In this document: positions 45,136 to 54,100 of the stretch, piece after piece
Position numbering within the stretch: the first letter of the stretch is position 1
Layout: each line of letters begins with the position of its first letter
Notes under the pieces: generated by a model
Told to the model about the DNA's origin: nothing
The model's input: the letters and a program-made list of their open reading frames with translations, nothing else
Database searches by the model: none
Made by a program: the position numbers and the translations under genes
NCBI RefSeq assembly: GCF_032399705.1
Contig: NZ_CP135922.1
Coordinates: 4,030,001 to 4,094,000, forward strand
Direction: 5' to 3'
Length of the DNA: 64,000 nt
From: Paenibacillus sp. BIC5C1
GTDB taxonomy: Bacteria; Bacillota; Bacilli; Paenibacillales; Paenibacillaceae

Positions 45136-47036
45136 AAACGCTCACCAGATTTCCAGTGATGCGGAAGCAGAGACATGTTCCAGTCTGGCGAAACCTGTGC
45201 CCGGATCAGGGTGCATGGTCTGTCACTCAGACTTTCCAGACGGAAACCTCCGACGGAGGCAGGAACGATATACGCTTCGGCGTACCCCCACTCCACAGCT
45301 GCTGCCTCATCATCCAGTGGAGTCAGCCGCACACGGTCGCCTTCTACGAGGTTGAACATAACAAACTCTCCAGCCGTATCGTCGATCCACTCTCCGCCCA
45401 GTTTTAATCTTTTGATCTGAAAAAGCAGATCCTCCCGTTCGCCCAACAGCTCTTCCCTGCTGTCTCCCTGTACCCGGCTTTCCCTTGGAACCGCTATCAA
45501 ATGCTTCTTAACGTAATCCGTATCAAACTGTTCCTGCATGTTGGCTCTGGCATGATCGCCGTTGATTGGACGGGGCAGTCCGTCTCTGTCCAGTCGCAAA
45601 TGATCGTATATTTTGAAGGTAAACCACCAGGTTGTCGAAGAGATCTCCAGCACCAGATTGTTTTTACCCGAAAAATGTACGGCGCCCGGCGGGATCAGAA
45701 ACAGGTCACCCTTATTCGCACCCCAAATATTTACATATTCTGGGATACTCAGCGGTTTTCCCAAGGTGTGGGCAGATTCAACCGCCTGAAGCAGCTCCTC
45801 CCCGGTTGTCCCCTCCTTGAAACCCAGTCCCACAAAAGGGTTGGCGCCTTCCTTCTGTTCCATAATGTAATAGGATTCCTGCTGCGTCATCGTTTCGTTG
45901 AAGGTCTGCTCGATGTAAGCCTGCTGGGGGTGGACCTGCAAAGACAGATGATCCCCGTCAATCGTATCGAGATAATCAAACCGGATTGGAAAATAGTCGC
46001 CAAACAGCCCGACATTGCGCTCGCCCATAATTGCTTCTGGATGAGCCGACAGTAGCAGTGGGAAAGGAAGCTCCAATATAAAATCCCGATAACCGATTAA
46101 TAGCGTGTTCTCCGGTGCGATAGGTTCAAACCCCCATGCGCAGTTATTCCAATCCTTAGGCAGTTCGCATAGTTCTTTTAAATACTGTCCGCCCCAAATC
46201 CCTGGTGCAAAAAATGGCTTTACTCGAAAAGGCTGCTGGGCTGCTGAAGCCAAAAGTCGGCGCAGCATGGGGAGGGTGACCAAAACGGGTCGTTCCCTGT
46301 TGTTCGTATCCACGTAGTAGTCAAAATCATATAAGTGGTGTTTGCGATATCCCTCCCAGACAGGCCACTCCAGAAACAAGGCATGTTTATAGGTTTCTAC
46401 CGTATCCCGGCAAGGACCTAATCCCAGAGAACCCATCCCCTGCTGATGCAGTTTCTGTTGTGCCTCTCTGGATAAGTCGCAAAACAGAGAAACGTTCGTT
46501 AAACCTGATGCTGTAGAAAGGAAACCAGCGCCTGGCCCAAAGGTCACAACGATGGGAGCTAACGGGTCTACGTTTGGCGATTGGGCCTCTGCATGTTCAG
46601 CGGAATGATAAAGCCGAAGTTGATCGTCAACATCACTGAGCCAGACTGACTGAGCATGTGGCCGGAAATAATCCTCAACGCTGACGTCCGAGGCCACAAC
46701 GCCAAAAGCACGGTTATCCGTTAGGTAAGGGTGAAACTGCTGAAGCAAATCTGCAGAAGACTTTATATAAGCAGCGCTGTCTATTTCAATTAAAACCCTG
46801 CTATCTAGGTTGCAGCGCGACCGAAGTATTTCCAGACATTCGCTGAATGCGACACCATGCGTACCGTCAATGACCATATAAAAAGGAAGCGAATCATTCT
46901 GTACACATTCAGGCCAAATTTGATCAAGCCATTGTTCATACGCATTCCAGATCCCCGGTTCTGGCTCTTGGTCGGGATGAAGCCGAATGATATTGACTGG
47001 GTTGGTTTGAAAGGGCAAAGGGGCTATTCGGGGCAT
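45132..47036 (-). CDS. class I mannose-6-phosphate isomerase-like protein with N-terminal extension
   Basis: A 634-residue protein whose second half (from about residue 265) is a class I phosphomannose isomerase: FFAPGIWGGQYLKEL, LSLQVHPQQAYI (zinc ligands Gln and His, about residue 367), YIME and PPGAVHFSGKNNL, with IYDHLRLDRDG near the end. It would interconvert mannose-6-phosphate and fructose-6-phosphate, with the ROK kinase product as substrate. The first 260 residues form an extra domain I do not recognise (FYMVIDGTHGVAFSECLEIL, VVTFGPGAGFLSTASGLTNV). Normal bacterial forms of this class are about 315 residues. ATG 47036 follows GGAGG by 8 bases; the upstream TTG overlaps that site. It heads the operon. 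Confidence 0.82.
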   Translation of the reverse strand: MPRIAPLPFQTNPVNIIRLHPDQEPEPGIWNAYEQWLDQIWPECVQNDSLPFYMVIDGTHGVAFSECLEILRSRCNLDSRVLIEIDSAAYIKSSADLLQQFHPYLTDNRAFGVVASDVSVEDYFRPHAQSVWLSDVDDQLRLYHSAEHAEAQSPNVDPLAPIVVTFGPGAGFLSTASGLTNVSLFCDLSREAQQKLHQQGMGSLGLGPCRDTVETYKHALFLEWPVWEGYRKHHLYDFDYYVDTNNRERPVLVTLPMLRRLLASAAQQPFRVKPFFAPGIWGGQYLKELCELPKDWNNCAWGFEPIAPENTLLIGYRDFILELPFPLLLSAHPEAIMGERNVGLFGDYFPIRFDYLDTIDGDHLSLQVHPQQAYIEQTFNETMTQQESYYIMEQKEGANPFVGLGFKEGTTGEELLQAVESAHTLGKPLSIPEYVNIWGANKGDLFLIPPGAVHFSGKNNLVLEISSTTWWFTFKIYDHLRLDRDGLPRPINGDHARANMQEQFDTDYVKKHLIAVPRESRVQGDSREELLGEREDLLFQIKRLKLGGEWIDDTAGEFVMFNLVEGDRVRLTPLDDEAAAVEWGYAEAYIVPASVGGFRLESLSDRPCTLIRAQVSPDWNMSLLPHHWKSGERL

Positions 47037-47044
47037 GTTTAAAA

Positions 47045-47094
47045 CCTCCAACTCTATATCGATTTATGTTCATCATTGTATAGGGAGTTGGAGG
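47045..47094 (-). promoter_or_regulatory. inverted repeat covering the isomerase ribosome binding site
   Basis: CCTCCAACTC (47045-47054) and GAGTTGGAGG (47085-47094) are perfect inverted copies, extended by TATA/TATA pairs (47055-47058, 47079-47082), with a 20-base loop. On the minus strand the 3' arm contains the GGAGG of the isomerase gene, so in RNA the stem would block translation. A candidate -10 (TACAAT) inside the loop region could instead place the repeat at a promoter as an operator. The structure is seen; its role is open. Confidence 0.55.
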
Positions 47095-47131
47095 TGCTGT
47101 CTTTAAACGATCAAGCTGTGTTTTTGTACAA

Positions 47132-48058
47132 TCAGGACATGCGGGGTGGGTAATGCATTTTGCCAGAGCGGCCTTCGGCAAACTGATTGCGTCGGAATTT
47201 GGCCGGAGAAACACCAAGCTCGCGGGTGAAGATCCGGGTAAAATAATGCACGGATTGGAACCCGCACTGGATTGCGATATCTTTAATTGGTGTCTGTTCA
47301 TTTAACAGGAGCCAGGTGGCTTGCTGCACGCGTCGTTCCTGAATATAGTGGACAAAGGACTGCCCCAGATTTTCCTGAAACAACCGGGTCAGGTGGCGGG
47401 ACGAAATGTGGAGGTGCCTTGATACCGTCATAAGTGTAAGCTCATTGACCAGATTATCATCAATGTATCGTTTGGCCTGTCGGAACAACGTATTTGGTTC
47501 CATGGGCTGCTCTCCCGTGTCGGCCGAATCTGTTCGAGTCGGAACGTGCAAATCTGCTATGGATAACAGCAGAGAAGCGGAAATTTGCTTTACAGCAAGA
47601 GGAAGAGTTGCCCCAGGCTGGTCGAAAGAAGTAATGAGCGCTTGCCATAAATGGCCAGTTGGCGTAAGGTCCGCTTGCTGCGCTACGCTTTGCCCAAGCT
47701 CGGCAAGACGACGAAAGGATTCAGTATAATAAACATCTGTGTGGGCTTCATCCAGTTCGAAAGCCACATAAGAAAGTGTCAGTCCGGTCTGGCTGCGAAT
47801 TTGATGCCATACACCTGGAAGAGATAGAAATGCTGTTCCTTTATTTAAAGCATAATGCTCGTTTTGTTCTATGTAGCTTCCTTCACCGTCTACCACATAA
47901 CAAGCCTCAAAAAAGGAATGCCGGTGGAAGGCATTGTCGAAATGATCGGGCATGAATCCCCAATATAATATGGACAATGAAAGCCCTGTTTGCTCCACTT
48001 TTGTAATATAACGATTGCATATTTGATTGGCCCGGCGGAAGCTGGCTTCGATGGTCAT
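47132..48058 (-). CDS. AraC-family regulator of the mannose operon
   Basis: A 308-residue AraC regulator with an N-terminal cupin (FHRHSFFEACYVVDGEGSYI, KGTAFLSLPGVWHQI) and C-terminal double helix-turn-helix (LMTVSRHLHISSRHLTRLFQ; IKDIAIQCGFQSVHYFTRIF). It lies upstream of the isomerase-kinase-mannosidase operon on the same strand, 95 bases away, and probably acts on it. AGGGAGAG is 8 bases before the ATG. It is separated from the GH101 gene by the terminator at 48102-48134. Confidence 0.88.
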   Translation of the reverse strand: MTIEASFRRANQICNRYITKVEQTGLSLSILYWGFMPDHFDNAFHRHSFFEACYVVDGEGSYIEQNEHYALNKGTAFLSLPGVWHQIRSQTGLTLSYVAFELDEAHTDVYYTESFRRLAELGQSVAQQADLTPTGHLWQALITSFDQPGATLPLAVKQISASLLLSIADLHVPTRTDSADTGEQPMEPNTLFRQAKRYIDDNLVNELTLMTVSRHLHISSRHLTRLFQENLGQSFVHYIQERRVQQATWLLLNEQTPIKDIAIQCGFQSVHYFTRIFTRELGVSPAKFRRNQFAEGRSGKMHYPPRMS

Positions 48059-48101
48059 GGCGTTTCTCTCCCTTCAAGCTCTCATTATACGTTTGCATAA
48101 C

Positions 48102-48134
48102 AAAAAGGCAAACCGGAAGTCGGTCTGCCTTTTT
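48102..48134. terminator. bidirectional terminator after the GH101 gene
   Basis: AAAAAGGCAAACCG (48102-48115) and CGGTCTGCCTTTTT (48121-48134) pair with one mismatch around a 5-base loop. Confidence 0.85.
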
Positions 48135-48161
48135 GAATATGTTTCAACCAGGTAAATCAGA

Positions 48162-51100
48162 TTAATCCGTTTGGCAATACGTTAATAATCTGCTCAATAA
48201 AACAGCTGCCTCAGCCCGGGTCAGATTACGTTTCGGATTAAGTTTGTGATCTGGTGTTCCTTGAATGAGACCAAGCTCAATGCAAATCGCTAATGCTTCC
48301 CTGGACCAAATTCCTGCCTTATCCGCATCTTTGTACTTAGACAGTACCATTTGTGTTGTATTGGAGGCTTCTGGCAATCTGCCTTTCATCTCAAGCGTTC
48401 TTACTATAATAACGGCCATTTCTTCACGGCTTAAGGGTTTCATAGGTTCAAATAAATTACCCGCATAGCCCTTAAACAAACCTGCATTCGCCACAGCACG
48501 AACATCATCCTTATACCACTTATCTTCTGTTACGTCTTTAAATGATGATGACCCATCAACCTTAAGACCCAATGCTCGAGTTAACATCGCTGCGATTTCA
48601 GAACGGTTTATCGTCAGATCTGGAGCAAATTTCTGATCATTCATTCCCTTGATAATCCCTTTGCTTACAAGAGCTTCAATTTCCTTGTTTGCCCAGTGAC
48701 CAACCGTATCGAGAAATGCTTTGGGTTTGGTATTACCCGTATCCGGCTTAGTTCCAGTTTGGTTATCCTGATCAGACCCATTATTTGTTCCTGTACCAGG
48801 ATTAGGCTGGATTTCGGGTTTCGTACCTGTGCTTGCATTTGATCCGGTGTCTGGATTTGATCCTGGGTTTGTTCCTGTTCCTGGATTTGTACCCGGATTA
48901 CTGCTGTCCTTCGCTTTTACTTTGACAGTCGCAATCGCTTTAATGTCCGTCCCATTGACCGCGCCTTTCACCTGAAAACTACCTGCCTGTGCATAAAGGG
49001 AAGGATCAATCGCTTCCCATACAACGGTAGCATTCTCCGTCGTATCATTACTCAATGTCACAGTCACTTGCGAAGGCAATATCGGTCTCGATCCAGCTTC
49101 CGTTTCAACCTGTACGTTCTCAATGGATACGATGCTAACTGCTAATTTTTCTTTAATGTAGAAATCATCGAGAATGAAGGCGTAATCAGAAGTAGGGTTT
49201 CCAGCACCTTTGGATACCATTTTGAAAATAACTTGGTAATCATGTTGAGCACCAGTTATGAATTTTTTCTGGAAGCGAATATAACCCCCGTCTTCACCCG
49301 CTTTATTACCCGGATTAGGTAGCGTGCTCAGTGCTTCCTTCAGCACAATTTCACCAGTGGAGCGTGATTGTACAGAAACCTCATAACCAGCATACTTTTC
49401 TAAGGTGTAAATAAAGCCTAAGTCATATTCTGTGTTTGGTTCCATTTTCACGCTGGATTCATTCGTTTTTATTAATTTACCAACATCGGTTTCATTAACT
49501 TTCAACGAATTCTCCCCATCCAGTACCCAGGTCATTACAGGACCAACTTTGTTCTCAGATGCGGATACAACGGGATTGTTATCCTGTTTATTGCTCTGAT
49601 CGGTTGCTATATGAATTTTTCTATCCCCACCACCGTATTCAAAAGGCCCCCAGCCTTCATATACATTTTCAAAATCCTCATATACAACGTAGCCCTTATT
49701 TGCAGGATCCTTCTCTACAGTTGTATGCTTCCAAATTCGCACATCATCAAATTGAACAGTACCCGCTCCCGGATCAGCAACAAGTTTAACTGTCGCGGAA
49801 TGAATGCCTACCGGAACCTTGAATTCCACATTCATTCTTTGCCACTTGGTGTCCACGTACTTAAAGGAGGATTTATGGATGCCATCTTGACCTGTCACAT
49901 CATTGGAATAGGTTTGACCATTAACCGTGACCTGAAGTGAGGATTTTCTCCCTTTCTCAGTCTGTGTCCACACTCCGACAGTGTAATCCTGACCAGGCTG
50001 CAATCCGTTAATCTCCTGTGAGATTACACCTGAATCACTGCCGACCTCTGCGTATCTGTTCCAATTCGATTTGTTCATTTCTTTAGTGATATCGTATTCT
50101 GTATCCCCTTGAACAGTCTTGATTGTAATGTTTGCTGGATCATCGACTGTCCATGAACCGGGAACATTGAACTTCTCTGAATTGAAGGCAAAATCCTTGA
50201 TCAAACTGCCTTCTCCCCAGTTCCCTGCATTAGGCACCAAAGTCAGGGCATCAGCAGATGCTGGATACAATACATAAGGCGTATTTTTCTTTGCCTTCGT
50301 AATCGTAAGAGATTCATTCCGGGCGACCAGCGTATCCACTAGAACTTTACCTTGTTGGGTCAATTCGTACATATTAAACTGCTTCACATCTTTAAATTCA
50401 TCCGTCAACTGCCAGGTGGTCGTGTTACCTGTTGTGTTCCAATGATACAACTTCGCACCATCGTTAACACCCAAGGTTTGATTAGCTTTGATATCCCAAA
50501 CCCATGGAATTAACGAGTTAGCCTCTCCTGTATGGCGCACTGATTCATCGGTAGTTGTCCCGGTATCTTTCCAAGAGGAGATCAGCTTGCCATTCTTGGT
50601 AAGCTCTATCATACCGGTGGATTTATTTCTCTTAGAGACGACATCATGATCAAAAGTTACTTGGTCTTCTTCATATTTCAGCACACCGAAATGCTGCATA
50701 TACTTCGTCGGCAATACTTCATTGAAGAACACCGTTACACCCTGCTGTATGTCTGGCTTAGAATCCCCCCAAGTGGTCACACCAGGGATTTTTTGTCCTT
50801 TAAATAAGGCGTTCCCCACAAAAATATCGAGATTGTTCTTCACCATTCTAGAAAGGATACTCTTGTTGCCTTTATTGGGATATCCCAAATCCGGACCCCA
50901 GTGAACGAAATCCACACCCGGTTCTATCGGACCGGAGAATTCTGTTCCTACTTTGACTCCAAGTCCATTGGCATATTGCAACAATTTATAGGCATTGTAG
51001 TCATTGCCGGTATACACGTCTACATAATAGAAATCCAACACAGGATCTTTAGGGTTATTGGCGTCCTTGGTGAGATTATACAGATTGGTTAACCGTGATT

Positions 51101-54100
51101 TCAGTTCACCACTCAGGACATCCTTCGTTTGATCTACATAATAAGCCGTATCGATCCAATCCCAACCTTTGGATAATCTATCTAACTTCGGTCCATCTGT
51201 AGCCCCAGTTAGATTGGAGTAATCCAATTCGTTGGCATCAAGATGGTATTCGGTTGCATTCAGATGCACGCCGACGTGAAGGTTGTACTTATCCCCCTCA
51301 TCGATCAAATAATTGAAATCATCCAATCCACCTTGTCTTACACCAATATTGGAGTAGGAAGGAATATCATCATCATGCCCCTCCGCCTGATACCCCTTAT
51401 GCAGAATCATCTGTCCAAAACCATCTGTAAAATTATATAGAACTTTTCCCGTATCCAAACTGTTCAAGAACGGATCATTGGCTTGGCTGGCAAAGTTGAA
51501 GGCAATGTACATCATATTGTTCTTCATATCCTGCGCGCCAAATGGCTCATTGTAAATTTCCGTTCGGTAAGCAACAGCCGCATCCTGCCAATCTGTCTTA
51601 TCGTCGTTATTGCGTTCCCCAGTAACGACCACTTCATACCATGGTAACTCTTCAGTTTCACTACTTTGAAGATGTCGGTACGTCCAACTGCCTGGCTTCA
51701 CCGTTATTTTATTGACAAGTGTTTTTTTCTCTGTGGTAATTATCAATTTATTGCCACCGCTCATGACGTTGTCCTCTGCTGATGCTGCCAGGCCATCTCC
51801 ACTCACCATAGCCATCGTTACACCTGTTGAACCGCTTTGCTTCATAAGAGACATATCGTCAACCAATTCCTCCGAGACGCCGTGCCACTCCCCGTTTGAC
51901 TTACTCCATGCATATGATGCATCTTTCATTGAACTATTCACATGGATCAGAGCGTTGTTCATTTGAATCGAACGCACTAGGAAATCCGGGCCGTCGGAAA
52001 TTTTATCCATTTCAAATCGAACTACATTGTTCGCCTTTGCCTCGAGATGCCCATCAATCACAACGCCGATCTCATCAAAAGTCATCGTGTACTGATATGT
52101 GCTAGCGTTCTCTTTCTTCGACACTGTACGTGGTACATAATCCTTATTATTAATCTTCACGCTATTCGTTTGCTCCACGTCAGCCTGCAGCGTGTGATGA
52201 TCCACTTGATATTCTACAATGCCTGGAAAATCCTTATATATGGTAACGCTCAGACCATCTTTCTCAATCGTATCTGTTTCTTGCGCCAGCTTCAGCTTAG
52301 GTAGCGACTCCAGTTCCACCATTTTGAGGTTACTCAGCGTCATTTGTTTGGTTCCATACCATGAACGAACACCAAACCAACCCGGCACAACAGCCATCGA
52401 TTCTTCAGATATTGAACCCATATCCGTAACTACGCCATCAGGACCCGTAATGTTGAGACTAACCGTTGTTCCCACCAGACGAAGCTCAATATGATAATTT
52501 GTATTTGCTTGCATCTGATACGTATTCGGAAAGGATATCTCATTCCCGTTACTTGTTGTGACCTTCCACTTGCCATTAATATCATGAACGACACCTACAT
52601 ATTTGTCAGCCGCCGAACCTCTCACGATAAAACCATAACGGCCACCATCTGCTCCTGCGGAAACATTCGTGTTAAAATCAAAATTGAGTAGCTGATCATT
52701 GAATTTAGGGCTATCCTTATCCACGGCTAATGAAACCCCTGGCATGTTCAATTGGATTTGGCTGTTTCCACCCGCGAGTACCTCTGGTTTACTGTTATCA
52801 AGAGGACCCCAGTTCTGCACATTATAATCTGGTGCATACACGCGAACCTCTTCTGCAGTGATCGCGTCTATCTTGGCTTGAATAGCATGGGTCGCAGAAT
52901 TGTAGATGCCAAATGAACCTGGTGTATATCCCGTTACATTCACACTGCCAACCCTAATTCCATTCACGTAAAGACCTAGCTTGTTCTCGATCATTTCTAC
53001 ACGTAGCGTGTATTCTTTGCCAGAAGCAAGTGCAGTAGTAGCGCCAATCGCCAAGGCATCATTACTGCCTTCCAGCTTGTATTTCCAATTTCCCGGACTT
53101 TCCTCGTAAATCACGATATTTCCAAGGGTAATCCCCGCAGCTCCATCCGCCTGCATTTTCACTTGATATATACCGTTGGGTACTGGATTTACATCCTTAT
53201 TGACAGCAGCCGTCCCAGCATCAAACATCCCTTGCAAATATCCATTTGCAACTTGTGGCGTATCCTTGAATCCTTCCCAATTCACGATTGGATCACCTTC
53301 ATAATACTCTTCATATCTCAGTTTACCGGCATGCGGTGAAGACGTATTCATATCAAGGAATTCTTCAGTAAAAACAATATTATCAATATACATGTAATTC
53401 TGCGCAACTATCCCAAAAGACCCTTCCCCGAATTGCTGCCCTGCCGGTAAGTTGGCATGCAATGTAGCACCATTAATACTTAAGATTACAGAATGATCAG
53501 AGTATTGAAGTCCAACTTTGTTCCATGTATTAGGTAAAGGATTGAATTCCATCGCATCAGAAATGACAAAGTCAGTGCTGGTTCCATCCTTATTCAACAA
53601 TACCCATTTCGTGCCCTCATATTTAACAATAGCACCCTCACCTATAACAAATCCGATATCCGTTGTTGCTGGCTTCACATCCAACATATATGTGGCGCTT
53701 TGCAAGGACGGTGCATCCAAGTTCATTACGTTGTCTTTGATATTGGAAAGTCTCAAGACCCGATTACTACCTTCGGTAATAATAGTGGAATCAGCACCAG
53801 TCCAAGTCCCTTTAATTCCATCCTCAAAATCATTACTGTATTGTGCAATTTGTTTGGGTTCAATGATCTGATTCGTATACTGCACATTGTCGATTTGTAG
53901 CTCTACAGTGCTTCTAATGCGAAGTCCGAAACGTCCAGCTGCTTCAGAATACTGTTCAAACGAAATGTCGCCAATCCGCTTTTTATTCAAAAAAACCGTT
54001 ATTTTCTTACCATTAAAATTAAACATGAGATTGTTCCAACGCCCTTGAATCGGATAAGGAATCTCTTGCTTATCTCCCCAGCCCGTATTGGACTCCGGTA

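Noticed and set aside
45501..46055. 184-codon open frame on the plus strand
   Set aside because: It lies fully antisense to the phosphomannose-isomerase-like gene, has no ribosome site and no recognisable domain.
48720..48905. Repeated NPGTGTNPGS-type sequence as a tandem DNA repeat or CRISPR-like array
   Set aside because: It codes for the Gly/Asn/Thr/Pro linker before the SLH motifs; repeats are short, irregular and in frame.
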